Source: Oceanospirillaceae bacterium
GTDB taxonomy: Bacteria > Pseudomonadota > Gammaproteobacteria > Pseudomonadales > Oceanobacteraceae
DNA length: 64,000 nucleotides
NCBI GenBank assembly: GCA_002724925.1
Contig: PBQA01000036.1
Span: 1 to 64,000, forward strand
Reading direction: 5' to 3'
The notes beneath the pieces were generated by a model. It saw only the letters and a list, made by a program, of their open reading frames with translations, did no database searches and was not told the origin of the DNA. Positions 17,557-26,757 of this stretch are shown piece after piece. The number at the start of each line of letters is the position of its first letter. Position 1 is the stretch's first letter. A program made the translations under genes and the position numbers.

Positions 17557-18093
17557 ATGCCCAAAAAGCTTTTAAAACGATTTTTCCCGTCGCCGGAGCA
17601 GATCCAGCGAAAACGCTCCCTGCGTTTCCTGTCACCGCTGTTCAGCAAGCCCAATCTCTGGCACGTAAACCGTCGGGCGGTTGCCAGAGCATTCCTCATT
17701 GGCGTCTTTACTGCGTTTCTGCCACTGCCGTTTCAGATGGGCATCGCAGCATTTCTGGCATTCTATATCAACGCCAACGTGCCAATCTCAATAGGTCTGG
17801 TGTGGATCAGCAACCCAGTAACTATACCGCCTATTTTTTACGCGACCTATTTGCTGGGAGCCCAGATTCTGAACGCCGACCCGCTGGACTTCAATATCGA
17901 ATTGTCAATTGACTGGGTATTAAATAATCTGGCCGACTTCTGGGCGCCTCTCTTCGTCGGGTCTTTGGTTGCAGGCATTTTTCTTAGCGTTATCGCCTAC
18001 TTTGCTATCCATCTTGTGTGGCGACGTCATGTCAGCAAGGCCTGGGAGAAGCGTAAGCGTCTGCGTCAACAAAAAGCGCTTCAGTCAGACTGA
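17557..18093 (+). CDS. DUF2062 membrane protein
   Basis: A 178-residue protein of the DUF2062 family. It has a basic N-terminus (residues 1-45), then hydrophobic segments (about 43-75, and pairs around 80-105 and 135-160), with the typical GVFTAFLPLPFQMGIAAFLA and WISNPVTIPPIFYATYLLG, and ends in a basic tail. The function is unknown; it is commonly found beside comEC in Pseudomonas-like genomes. It is divergent from comEC, and its end overlaps the lolD end by 13 bases. Confidence 0.9.
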   Translation: MPKKLLKRFFPSPEQIQRKRSLRFLSPLFSKPNLWHVNRRAVARAFLIGVFTAFLPLPFQMGIAAFLAFYINANVPISIGLVWISNPVTIPPIFYATYLLGAQILNADPLDFNIELSIDWVLNNLADFWAPLFVGSLVAGIFLSVIAYFAIHLVWRRHVSKAWEKRKRLRQQKALQSD

Positions 18094-18761
18094 AGGCGCC
18101 CTTCGATAAGGTGATACACCCGGTTCATTCGCCGGGCCAGTGCCTGGTCATGAGTAACGGTAATAAACGCAGTCTCAGCATCAGTCCGCAACTCTGCCAT
18201 TAACTGCTCAACTTCCGACGCTGTCCCCTGATCCAGGTTTCCTGTCGGCTCATCCATAAGAACGAGCTTCGGCCGAGTGACAAGTGCGCGGGCAATGGCT
18301 GTACGCTGTCGTTCACCGCCAGACAGCTCTGAGGGTTTATGAACAACCCTACTGCCAAGACGCAGTCTTTCAAGGCTCTCAGTTGCTCTGCGCTTAGCAT
18401 CAGATCGCGATACGCCTCCCAGCAGGAGCGGCATCATCACATTTTCAAGTGCCGAGAACTCTGGCAGCAAGTGGTGGAACTGATAAACAAAACCAACGTC
18501 CTGATTACGGAGCTTTGTCTTTTCCTGCTCGGAAAGCTGACTTAACTTTCGCCCGCAAATCTGAACATCGCCTGCGTCCATATCATCAAGACCTCCAAGC
18601 ACATTCAATAACGATGTTTTTCCAGAGCCCGACGCCCCGACGATAGCAACAGAATCACCGGCATCAATCGTCAGGTCGACGTCTTCCCAGACGGTGACAG
18701 CCTGCGGACCACTGGTGTAGGTTTTCTTCAGGCCCTGTGCAACAAGAACGGGATTACTCAT
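18081..18761 (-). CDS. lolD: lipoprotein-releasing ABC transporter ATPase
   Basis: The ATPase of the LolCDE complex, which extracts outer-membrane lipoproteins from the inner membrane and hands them to LolA. Walker A is VGASGSGKTSLLNVLGG, the LolD-type signature is ELSGGERQRTAIARAL, and Walker B is LVLMDEPTGNLD. The start is ATG 18761 (MSNPVLVAQ), overlapping lolC by eight bases; the longer frame would add 12 unlikely residues. With 226 residues it is the usual length. Only one lolC/E-type partner is adjacent. Confidence 0.95.
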   Translation of the reverse strand: MSNPVLVAQGLKKTYTSGPQAVTVWEDVDLTIDAGDSVAIVGASGSGKTSLLNVLGGLDDMDAGDVQICGRKLSQLSEQEKTKLRNQDVGFVYQFHHLLPEFSALENVMMPLLLGGVSRSDAKRRATESLERLRLGSRVVHKPSELSGGERQRTAIARALVTRPKLVLMDEPTGNLDQGTASEVEQLMAELRTDAETAFITVTHDQALARRMNRVYHLIEGRLQSD

Positions 18762-19995
18762 AACGCAAGGCCTCCGCTGGCTGAACGCGCGACGCACGGT
18801 ACGATGGATACAAAGTTGCGAGGAAGCTGATGGTCAACGATGCAGACACAACAATCAGGACATCAGATAGCTTTAGCTGGCTCGGCAAATACGAGATAAA
18901 GTAAACGTCGGCATTGAGAATCTGAAACTTGAACAGTTTTTCCAGTGCTGCAATTAATTCAGAAATGGTCAACGCACCGATTATGCCGAGTGTCGTACCC
19001 AGTAAAACGCCAACCACCCCAATAGACAGGCCCTGCACCATAAATATGCCCATAATAGTACGCGGCGTGGCTCCCATCGTGCGTAGAATAGCGATGTCGG
19101 CCTGCTTATCCGTGACAACCATGATCAAAGTAGAAATGATATTGAAGGCTGCAACGGCGACGATCATTAGCAGCAGAAGACCAATCATTGTCTTCTCCAT
19201 GCGGATCGCTTGAAACAGGTTGCCGTGCGTACGGGTCCAGTCTGTACCACTGTATCGGCCGTCAAGCTGGCCAACGATTTCCCAGATACCCGCGGGGGCA
19301 TCAAACAGATCATCGAAGCGTATCCGCAATGACTGCACCTCAGCGTCAATGCGCCCTAGTTTGCGGGCATCATCAATATTAATAACAGCAAGATTCGAGT
19401 CCAGCTCCGCCCCTACTGAAAATATCCCGGTGACTGTGACTCGTTTGATACGCGGCAGAACACCCGCCGGAGAGAGCGTTGCTTCGGGAAGCATCATGGT
19501 AATTTTATCGCCCATGCCTACTTTAAGATGCCTTGCGAGAAGCTCACCAATCACAACACCGAACTCGCCCGGCTGCAGAGACTCCAGCTCACCTTCTGTC
19601 ATATGCTGAGGAAGAATAGAAACCCGCTCCTCTACTCCCGGTTCAATACCCGTGATCATCACGCCCTGAACACGGCCACCATAACCCAGCATACCCTGAA
19701 GCCTGGTCAGCGGCGCCGCGGCGGCAACGCCCGGCAGGCCCTCAACGCGGGTTGCCAGAACTTCCCAATCCTCGATGCCTCCGTACTTGTACAATACGGC
19801 ATGAGGAACCATCCCTAATATGCGTTCACGCAACTCACGGTCGAAGCCATTCATGACAGACAGAACCAGAATCAGAACCGCCACACCGAGCGTCATGCCG
19901 ATCATTGATGACATTGATATAAAAGAAATAAAGTGATTTCTGCGTTTCGCGGCGAGATAACGCAGGCCAATCCAGAGGGGGATATTGGCTCTCAT
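18754..19995 (-). CDS. lolC: lipoprotein-releasing ABC transporter permease (LolC/E type)
   Basis: Inner-membrane permease of the Lol system: one N-terminal membrane segment after the conserved IGLRYLAAKRRNHFISFIS, a large periplasmic domain (about 45-260), and three C-terminal segments. I start it at ATG 19995 (MRANIPLWIGL), because the family begins here. Only one permease gene accompanies lolD, as in genomes with a single LolF-type subunit forming a homodimer, unless lolE lies elsewhere. The two-gene unit has no terminator between. Confidence 0.93.
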   Translation of the reverse strand: MRANIPLWIGLRYLAAKRRNHFISFISMSSMIGMTLGVAVLILVLSVMNGFDRELRERILGMVPHAVLYKYGGIEDWEVLATRVEGLPGVAAAAPLTRLQGMLGYGGRVQGVMITGIEPGVEERVSILPQHMTEGELESLQPGEFGVVIGELLARHLKVGMGDKITMMLPEATLSPAGVLPRIKRVTVTGIFSVGAELDSNLAVINIDDARKLGRIDAEVQSLRIRFDDLFDAPAGIWEIVGQLDGRYSGTDWTRTHGNLFQAIRMEKTMIGLLLLMIVAVAAFNIISTLIMVVTDKQADIAILRTMGATPRTIMGIFMVQGLSIGVVGVLLGTTLGIIGALTISELIAALEKLFKFQILNADVYFISYLPSQLKLSDVLIVVSASLTISFLATLYPSYRASRVQPAEALRYE

Positions 19996-20194
19996 AAGGA
20001 CTACAACCAGTGATAACAAAGCGTGCGCGCAAGTGTGCCCTAAGTTGTACCCGTGTTCCAGCTTACAGAGAGTTTACGGTTCAGATTCAATTGTTAACTG
20101 AAAGGCCTGAAATGCGGCACTGGTGACGCTAATGTACGCTTGTAACTCTGCGGCGTTCCTCTAGGATTAGTAAAACATCATTGGGAGTCTCATC

Positions 20195-20824
20195 ATGAAA
20201 GATATCAATAATTTCTCAGTCCTTGCTGGCGCCGTGCTGAGCCTCTCTATCGCTGCATCTCCTCTCACATTCGCTGAAATCACCGAAATTCCGGCTGAAG
20301 AGATGACGGAGTCTTACATCCGCGATACAACCGTAATTGTGCGCAAGAAGGCACCCACTCAGCAGAATGAGCGCCGCAGTATTATTCGAGTATCACCACT
20401 TGAAGACGATTTCTCCGAGGGCGAGTCAACGTCGCAGTCGACGATAGATATGCGTGAGCAATATGAAGCGATGCCCTACGACATGACAGCTCAGACAGAA
20501 TATGAGTTCGCACGTATTTCTCAGAGCATCCCTGACACGCCCGTTTATGATCACGACAAGTTCATCAATGAGGCGGCTCTTCGCTCTGCACTGGGGCTCG
20601 AAGAAGGAACTCCGATCGACTACGAAAATCTGAGCCTTTCGAACGCGGTTTACCCAGACGGCGCGGTCCCGCCCTCTGAGCTTGCCATCAGCCCGTATTC
20701 ATTCGAAATCGTTATCCCGAATGCAGGGAACCTGGCGCCAGAATCGCACTCTACTCCTAACGGTGATTTTGACATCAACGTAACGCCCGATGAGATTCGG
20801 TTTCAGTTTAATTCGCCACGTTAA
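20195..20824 (+). CDS. secreted protein of unknown function
   Basis: A 209-residue protein with a clear Sec signal peptide (about residues 1-27, cleavage near SPLTFA|EIT) and a very acidic mature part with few cysteines and no known domain. It is probably periplasmic or exported. GGGAG lies six bases before the ATG. It stands alone between lolC (divergent) and the hydrolase gene; the 170-base gap before it can hold a promoter, but I could not pick one out. Function unknown. Confidence 0.75.
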   Translation: MKDINNFSVLAGAVLSLSIAASPLTFAEITEIPAEEMTESYIRDTTVIVRKKAPTQQNERRSIIRVSPLEDDFSEGESTSQSTIDMREQYEAMPYDMTAQTEYEFARISQSIPDTPVYDHDKFINEAALRSALGLEEGTPIDYENLSLSNAVYPDGAVPPSELAISPYSFEIVIPNAGNLAPESHSTPNGDFDINVTPDEIRFQFNSPR

Positions 20825-20977
20825 GAAATGTGACGAGAGCAACGATTATTTTTCATGAACCCGATCGACTCACGTTACGCGGCTAAATTTTACCTTTAAA
20901 ATCAAAGACATAGAAAGAATTCAATGTTACGTAAAGAAAACATACAAGTGTGGCATTCTGTCTATAAGTGCGATAGA

Positions 20978-20985
20978 GTGATCAC
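20978..20985. promoter_or_regulatory. palindromic GTGATCAC before the hydrolase gene
   Basis: A perfect 8-base palindrome lies just before TATAAG (20988-20993), a plausible -10 box for the gene starting at 21014. An operator here would overlap the promoter. Short palindromes arise by chance, so this is only a candidate. Confidence 0.25.
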
Positions 20986-21013
20986 ACTATAAGAATAAAG
21001 AGTCGACACCATC

Positions 21014-22285
21014 ATGCAGTTTGCCAACTACTCCCCAGCAGCGTTAAAGCAAGCACCGAACATCCAGATGATTGGTGACTATAAGGTTGAGTTTGTTGCC
21101 TACGAAAGTGAGGGCAACATGGATAAGTCGCCAGTCATGTTTCTTGGTGGTGCTTTCCAGAGTTTTTCGTCGTTCCGTAATGAAGTTGAACAGATGCTTG
21201 AGCACTGCCCTGTCATCCTTGCAGACTTCCCTTCTCAGGGTGGTAACGACCAGCTCGCGCCCGAACTTGATATGGAAGACTTCGGTGACCTGATCGCAGG
21301 TTTTCTGACCTCTCAGGGCGTAAGTAAAGTTCAGCTGATGGGTGTGAGCTACGGTTCAGCCATGGCGACGCTTTTCGCATCGGCGTACCCGCAGATGATT
21401 GATCGTCTTCTTATTTCCGGCATTACATGCTTCCGTCGTGAAAGTCTGATCACCTTGCTTGAGGATTCTCTCACGCTGCTCGATAGCGGCGACATGGACG
21501 CGTTTGCGACCACCGCTGTCTGCAACCTGATCAACCACAATCGCATGGAAGATACGCAGATTGGCGCAACCTACCGTCGTCTTCTGTTCCGCCAGATTGC
21601 TCGTCTGAATGACAACGAGCGTCAGCGCTACGCTCAGAACACCCGCCGCCTGCTACGCTTCCAGGGTTTTAAATCATTCCCGACTTGCGAAACCCTGATT
21701 GCCACTGGTGAGTTCGACAACTTTACTCTGCCGCAAGAGAACGCCGCAGTAGCACGCCAGTGTGTTAATGGTAAGTTTGCAGTTATTCGTAATGCTGATC
21801 ACCTAGCGCAATTCGAGCAGAAGTCAGCCTCAATGGAAGTGGTATGCCGCTTTATGAGTGGTCAGTCTCTCGAAGGCATCCAGGGTGTCGATCTGTATGA
21901 CCCACAAGCATACGACTTCGCTAACCAGCGTCTGCAAGCACGACTGCGCCCTATGGAACAGCCATACAGCCTGCACGATAAAGCAACAGGCAAAGAACAC
22001 ACAGTCCGCATCAGCAACATTAACTTCAGTGGGTGCGAGATCGAGCAGATCAACGTTGATATGACGCTTAACGAAGCTTCAGACCAACTATGGCTTGAGA
22101 TCCCGGAAACAGGTCACACTTACCATGTTCGTATTCTGGGCAAAGACAAAAAATCATTACGTTGTTTACTGATGCAACGCGAGATGAAAGGTGCTGAAGC
22201 ACTTTTGAACTATCTGCAGGACCACCTGCTGATGGTCCGCGAAGATCAGCCCACAGTTGAGGAAGTAGCAGGCCAGCTGGCCTGA
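21014..22285 (+). CDS. alpha/beta-hydrolase with C-terminal PilZ-like domain
   Basis: A 423-residue cytoplasmic protein. Residues about 30-275 form an alpha/beta-hydrolase fold: oxyanion strand VMFLGGAFQS, nucleophile elbow GVSYGS (Ser near 114), a C-terminal acid region (IATGEFDNF) and His in RNADHLAQFE. From about 300 to 405 there is a beta-rich domain with RLQARLR and NINFSGCEI, resembling the RxxxR and D/NxSxxG c-di-GMP motifs of PilZ but with the last Gly replaced. The hydrolase substrate is unknown. It is a single gene ending in a strong terminator. Confidence 0.75.
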   Translation: MQFANYSPAALKQAPNIQMIGDYKVEFVAYESEGNMDKSPVMFLGGAFQSFSSFRNEVEQMLEHCPVILADFPSQGGNDQLAPELDMEDFGDLIAGFLTSQGVSKVQLMGVSYGSAMATLFASAYPQMIDRLLISGITCFRRESLITLLEDSLTLLDSGDMDAFATTAVCNLINHNRMEDTQIGATYRRLLFRQIARLNDNERQRYAQNTRRLLRFQGFKSFPTCETLIATGEFDNFTLPQENAAVARQCVNGKFAVIRNADHLAQFEQKSASMEVVCRFMSGQSLEGIQGVDLYDPQAYDFANQRLQARLRPMEQPYSLHDKATGKEHTVRISNINFSGCEIEQINVDMTLNEASDQLWLEIPETGHTYHVRILGKDKKSLRCLLMQREMKGAEALLNYLQDHLLMVREDQPTVEEVAGQLA

Positions 22286-22318
22286 GACTAAAAGTGCACG
22301 GCAGGACTGCCAGATACA

Positions 22319-22342
22319 CAGCCCGCTTCGGCGGGTTTTTTA
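22319..22342 (+). terminator. intrinsic terminator between convergent genes
   Basis: GCCCGC-TTCG-GCGGGT stem followed by seven T residues, 35 bases after the hydrolase stop. It serves the plus-strand gene; the reverse has only a weak T-run for dinG. Confidence 0.85.
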
Positions 22343-22392
22343 TTGCCTTAAGTTTGGCTCTGATATTGGAAAGCCAGACCGGAAAGATCGAA

Positions 22393-24483
22393 TCATACCC
22401 GGCGGAAAGGCGGCAGCGAATCGAGTAGCAGCTGACCGTAGCGCGACGAGACCAATCGTTTATCAAGAATACTGACCTTACCGCGATCTGACTCTTTGCG
22501 GATAAGGCGACCGCACGCCTGGATGAGGCGAATAGAAGCCGCCGGTAAAGTCAGCTCCATAAACGGATTGCGACCACGACTTTCCATCCACTCGGATATA
22601 GCAGACTGAATCGGATCATCGGGTACCGCAAACGGAATTTTAACAATGACAACATGGGTGACGTATTCACCCGGTAAATCGATCCCCTCGGCGAACGATG
22701 CGAGCCCGAAGATCACATTCCCTTTTCCATCATCAATCCGTTCTTTGTGACGGCGTACAATTTCACCTTTCGGAAGGTAGCCCTGACAGAGCAGGTGCTC
22801 ATACCAATCCCGAATAAAAAAGTCTCTCGTGGCTTCAAGCTGTGCTCGGGAGCTGAACAACACAAGCGTTGCTTCATCAGGGTTTACTGCCTCTTTGAGC
22901 CAGTCCTGAACATCACTTTCAAAGGCTTCACTCTTCGGGTCAGAGGCTAACTGAACCACTTCAAGTTGACCGAGTTCTGGATAATTAAACGGGCTGGCTA
23001 CCCTTTCGTAGACAGCCCAATCTGGCAGACCAGCCTCCCACTTCAATGCATTAAAGCTGTTCAGTGCAGTGAGTGTTGCCGAGGTGACGACCGCGCCATA
23101 ACAACGACTCCACAAATTCCTTCTCAATTGAGCTGCAACCGAGATAGGTGAAGCTGAAATAGAGATATCCCAGTCGTCTCCATAAGGACGCTTGCTGAGC
23201 CAGCGGGCGACAGGAAGCTCACCTTCTGCCTCTTCTGCGGCAATCCATGAAAGGGCCTCTGACAGCTCTTCTGCACGCGCGAGCATGATACCGACCGGCG
23301 CCTGCCAAGCCTCGGCGACTTCCCGCTGAAAATCTCCGGTTTCATTCGGGTCGAGAGACTTTTGCAGCATGTCCGACATTTTGTCGAGGCAATGAACCAC
23401 CGGCTGCAAAGGCGCCTTCATTGTCTGCAAAAGTTCGCGAAGCGATTCAGGTAGCACACCAAATTCGAACCGCTGTCGGTCTTTGTCCTGCATCAGGTCC
23501 ATGACCAAAGGCCAGACCAGGCTGGCACTCTGAGAAAGCGCCTGAAGATTAGCGGGCATCTCCTGCAGCGAATGCATTAATCCTACAGGCATACCTGCAT
23601 CTGCGATAAATTGCTCTATCACTTTCTCAAGTTGCTTCAGCCACTGGCGCGTTGAACGTACACCGAACTCCAGACGGAAATGATTCAGCGCTTTATCAGC
23701 CAGGTGGTGCCCTTCGTCAAACACGTATATGGTCTTCTCCGGCGCCGGTAAAATAGCACCACCACCGAGAGACAAGTCAGCAAGCACCAGATCGTGATTA
23801 GCGACAATAACGTCAGCATCTTCCATTGCACTTCGCGCCTTATAAAAAGCGCAGTTCTGAAAATGAGGGCAACGACGATTAGAGCATTCTCTGTGCGTTG
23901 CAGTCAGGTGTGACCACTGTTTATGCTCGATCTCATCATCCCAGCGGTCACGGTCTCCATCCCAATCACCGCTGCCATACTTCACCAGCATTTTCTCGTA
24001 GAGTTCCCGGTCCTGCTCTTCGGGCGTCTGCTCGAAAAGATCGACAGTCGAGAGAATGCCAGAAAGTTGCTGTAAGGCTTTATCAAGCTTAGCGAGACAC
24101 AAATACCGGCCACGCCCTTTCGCCAGAGCAAAGTTAAAAGGTAAAGAAAGATGTTTCTTTAATGCCGGCAAATCCTTATCAAGAATCTGCTCCTGAAGAG
24201 CAACCGTTGCTGTCGAGACCAACAGTTTACGTTCCCTCTCGATAGCCACAGGGAGTGAAGCAATAAGGTAGGCCAGTGTTTTACCGGTACCAGTGCCCGC
24301 TTCGACGACGGCAATTCCGGCGTCGTTGTCACGTTCATCTTTCTCGCCTTCGTGAATGGCACCGAGGGCTTTTGCAATTTCCGCAATCATGACACGCTGG
24401 CCATATCGAGGGCGCAAGTCCAGAGCTTTAATCGCTTCACGATAGAGAGACTGGATACGCTCTTTGGTTTCTTTTTGCAGCAT
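22393..24483 (-). CDS. dinG: DinG/YoaA-family ATP-dependent DNA helicase
   Basis: A superfamily 2, XPD-like helicase. Walker A is GTGTGKTLAYL, the DEAH-type box is DEGHHLAD, and four cysteines of an iron-sulfur cluster are seen (one in GRYLCLAK and three in CSNRRCPHFQNC). It ends with VIFGLASFAEGIDLPGEY and ACGRLIRKESDRG. I start it at ATG 24483, whose A overlaps the gspB stop (TAATG); this gives 696 residues. It resolves R-loops and other structures in known DinG. It is the last gene of the gspA-gspB unit. Confidence 0.93.
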   Translation of the reverse strand: MLQKETKERIQSLYREAIKALDLRPRYGQRVMIAEIAKALGAIHEGEKDERDNDAGIAVVEAGTGTGKTLAYLIASLPVAIERERKLLVSTATVALQEQILDKDLPALKKHLSLPFNFALAKGRGRYLCLAKLDKALQQLSGILSTVDLFEQTPEEQDRELYEKMLVKYGSGDWDGDRDRWDDEIEHKQWSHLTATHRECSNRRCPHFQNCAFYKARSAMEDADVIVANHDLVLADLSLGGGAILPAPEKTIYVFDEGHHLADKALNHFRLEFGVRSTRQWLKQLEKVIEQFIADAGMPVGLMHSLQEMPANLQALSQSASLVWPLVMDLMQDKDRQRFEFGVLPESLRELLQTMKAPLQPVVHCLDKMSDMLQKSLDPNETGDFQREVAEAWQAPVGIMLARAEELSEALSWIAAEEAEGELPVARWLSKRPYGDDWDISISASPISVAAQLRRNLWSRCYGAVVTSATLTALNSFNALKWEAGLPDWAVYERVASPFNYPELGQLEVVQLASDPKSEAFESDVQDWLKEAVNPDEATLVLFSSRAQLEATRDFFIRDWYEHLLCQGYLPKGEIVRRHKERIDDGKGNVIFGLASFAEGIDLPGEYVTHVVIVKIPFAVPDDPIQSAISEWMESRGRNPFMELTLPAASIRLIQACGRLIRKESDRGKVSILDKRLVSSRYGQLLLDSLPPFRRV

Positions 24484-25178
24484 TAGCGGATGGCCTTCCA
24501 ACCACGTGTCCGGCCAATCACGACAGGCCAACCAGAAACGTCGAGCAAAATACCGTCGCGAGTAATTTCTTTCAGCAATACACCCTCTACCACTTGCTCA
24601 CCCTCTTGCCAGGCACGGCCATTCATGGTCACTGTTCTTTTGGCAGGCACGGAGCTGAATGTGTGGCCGGTGATATCCAGGTCGGGAATGCGCTCCAACG
24701 CTTCAAAAGGTGCACGGGCATCTTTCAACGATGCCTCAGGCGCTGCCTTCGACTCCGCTTTCGGTTCGCCACTCTCCTTACTACTAATGGTGGCACTGGC
24801 GCTCTGTTTAACGATATCTTCGGCTGCAACAACGGGAGCTTCCGTGAGCTGCACCGTCGTCACAGGACCAATAGGCTCTGCACGTGCTATTTCGGCCGTA
24901 TCACCAGCGTCAACCGAACCATTGATTTGATTCAATGGCACGCCTTGGTTTTCAGGCAGCCCAAAGTAAAGCGCTCCACCACCAATGACCGACAGGAGAA
25001 ACGCAGCGAAAACCACCCCTACGACGGGTCTTTTGCGGGGAGTGAGACTCGCTTTATCTGTTGCTCCGTCTGCTGAGGCGGTGTCAGTTACCAGGCCCTT
25101 TTTAGCAGGCATCCGGGCAGCGGGACGCTCTTCGCGCTCCTGCTCCGATTTCTTTAGTGCGTCGAGAATATAAGACAA
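24483..25178 (-). CDS. gspB: general secretion pathway protein B-like
   Basis: A 231-residue inner-membrane protein: a short cytoplasmic N-terminus typical of GspB (MSYILDALKKSEQERE), one membrane helix at about residues 52-73, a Ser/Ala/Glu-rich periplasmic linker, and a C-terminal GspB domain (residues about 160-231, with ITGHTFSSVPAKRTVTMNG). With GspA it helps place the type II secretin in the cell wall. It is three bases after gspA and overlaps dinG. No other gsp gene is in the window. Confidence 0.92.
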   Translation of the reverse strand: MSYILDALKKSEQEREERPAARMPAKKGLVTDTASADGATDKASLTPRKRPVVGVVFAAFLLSVIGGGALYFGLPENQGVPLNQINGSVDAGDTAEIARAEPIGPVTTVQLTEAPVVAAEDIVKQSASATISSKESGEPKAESKAAPEASLKDARAPFEALERIPDLDITGHTFSSVPAKRTVTMNGRAWQEGEQVVEGVLLKEITRDGILLDVSGWPVVIGRTRGWKAIR

Positions 25179-25180
25179 TG

Positions 25181-26641
25181 CTAATTCCTCGCCTGCAGGT
25201 ACATCAGGGTTTTTGGCCCGATAATGCGATCAGCTTTCAAACCCTCAGCAATCTGAAATTCAGCCACTGCGCGTTCAAGGAGAGGATCATAAAACTCTTG
25301 ATTCACTTCAACCTGTACTCCGCCAGGTCCGATACTGGTCCATTCCTGATCCCAGCCAGCGCCGAGACGTGATCTTACCCAGCGGATAACCGGGGCAGTT
25401 TCGCCTGGCTTCACGGCATTGGTATAACCCGCTGGCGCCTGCCACAAAACAACAGCTTCGCCTGCGTATCCGCGCTCATGTTCTTCAAGATCGTAGTCTT
25501 CAAGGGAGTACCACTCGTCTTTGGAAGTCCCTACCTTAACGACAGCAGTCACGGCCAAATGGCGTAATTCTGAGATATCCCAGTCAACTGAAATGCATCG
25601 CCAACCGGCCGAATCGCACGTCGCAGCCCCTTCCGCAAGTGAAGCCTGCAGCACTGTGTAGGGATTACTTCGATCCAGTGAGACCAATTTCAATACAGAA
25701 AGACTCTGGTATAGATAAACTCCGGCAACGATCAGTACGGCAGCGAGAAAAACAGCGAGTACGCCTTTCAAAAAACGGTTATTGCTAGCGCCTGTCGGTC
25801 TATTGCCTCCGCCAACCTCTGAGGGCGCCAGATAATCGGCACCCAAAACCTCAACGACCGCCTGGTTGGCGATATCTGCGCTGACCAGATGAGAGCCTGT
25901 GGCATAGGCACCCAGCAATGCCCTGTCACAAATACTGTTAATCAGTCGTGGCGTCCCTTCACTTGCATGCCAGATCGCCTCAATAGCGGCCGGGTCAAAC
26001 AGCATCTGATCGCCGCCGGCGCAGACCAGTCGATGCTCAACGTATTCGGAGGTTTCTGTCAGGCTTAGCAGTTCAAGGTGGTAACGGGCAGTAATACGCT
26101 GATTCAGCTGTCTAAGGTCATTTCGCTTCAGCATGTCACGCAGCTCAGGCTGACCAACGAGAACCAGTGTGAGTAACTTTTCACGATCAGTTTCGAGATT
26201 CGTCAGCAGGCGTACCTGCTCCAGCAAGGCAACAGGCATGGACTGGGCTTCATCAATAACACAGATGACACGCTGGTGCTTTCCGTAGAAGCTGACAAGT
26301 GCTGCGTTGATTGATGCATAGACGTCTTTAAGTGTCGCGCTTTTTTCGTAGGCGATACCCAGGTCATCACAGATGCTTTGCATCAATTCAACCGGAGACA
26401 GTTGCGGATTAAATATATAGGCGACATGATCTCCTTCAGGGATCGATGCCATAAGCGCACGGCACAAAGTGGTCTTACCCGTACCTACTTCACCCGTAAG
26501 GCAGATAAGGCCGCCCTGATCGGTCAGTGCATAACTAAGATGCGCCAGCGCTTCCTGATGCCCCGGCGAGGGGTACAGAAAATCCGGATCTGGAGAGATG
26601 GTAAATGGCAGTTTATCTAGGCCAAAGTACTCTAGGTACAT
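25181..26641 (-). CDS. gspA: ExeA/GspA-type AAA ATPase with peptidoglycan-binding domain
   Basis: A 486-residue protein. The N-terminal AAA domain has Walker A GEVGTGKTTLCRA (about 49-61) and Walker B RVICVIDEAQ, preceded by the conserved YLEYFGLDKLPFTISPDP start. One membrane segment lies at about 288-310, followed by a periplasmic region that ends in a peptidoglycan-binding fold (LLERAVAEFQIAEGLKADRI, IGPKTLMYLQ). This is the layout of ExeA, which remodels peptidoglycan so that the ExeD/GspD pore can assemble. Confidence 0.93.
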   Translation of the reverse strand: MYLEYFGLDKLPFTISPDPDFLYPSPGHQEALAHLSYALTDQGGLICLTGEVGTGKTTLCRALMASIPEGDHVAYIFNPQLSPVELMQSICDDLGIAYEKSATLKDVYASINAALVSFYGKHQRVICVIDEAQSMPVALLEQVRLLTNLETDREKLLTLVLVGQPELRDMLKRNDLRQLNQRITARYHLELLSLTETSEYVEHRLVCAGGDQMLFDPAAIEAIWHASEGTPRLINSICDRALLGAYATGSHLVSADIANQAVVEVLGADYLAPSEVGGGNRPTGASNNRFLKGVLAVFLAAVLIVAGVYLYQSLSVLKLVSLDRSNPYTVLQASLAEGAATCDSAGWRCISVDWDISELRHLAVTAVVKVGTSKDEWYSLEDYDLEEHERGYAGEAVVLWQAPAGYTNAVKPGETAPVIRWVRSRLGAGWDQEWTSIGPGGVQVEVNQEFYDPLLERAVAEFQIAEGLKADRIIGPKTLMYLQARN

Positions 26642-26757
26642 GCTGCATCCTGTCTGATTGATGCCGGCATGATACCGGAATTGTGCTCTGTACGCAGTGG
26701 TGCCTTAACCCGAAATAACCAGTATCAATTCACCGGCGACCATTCATCAGCGGCCCT

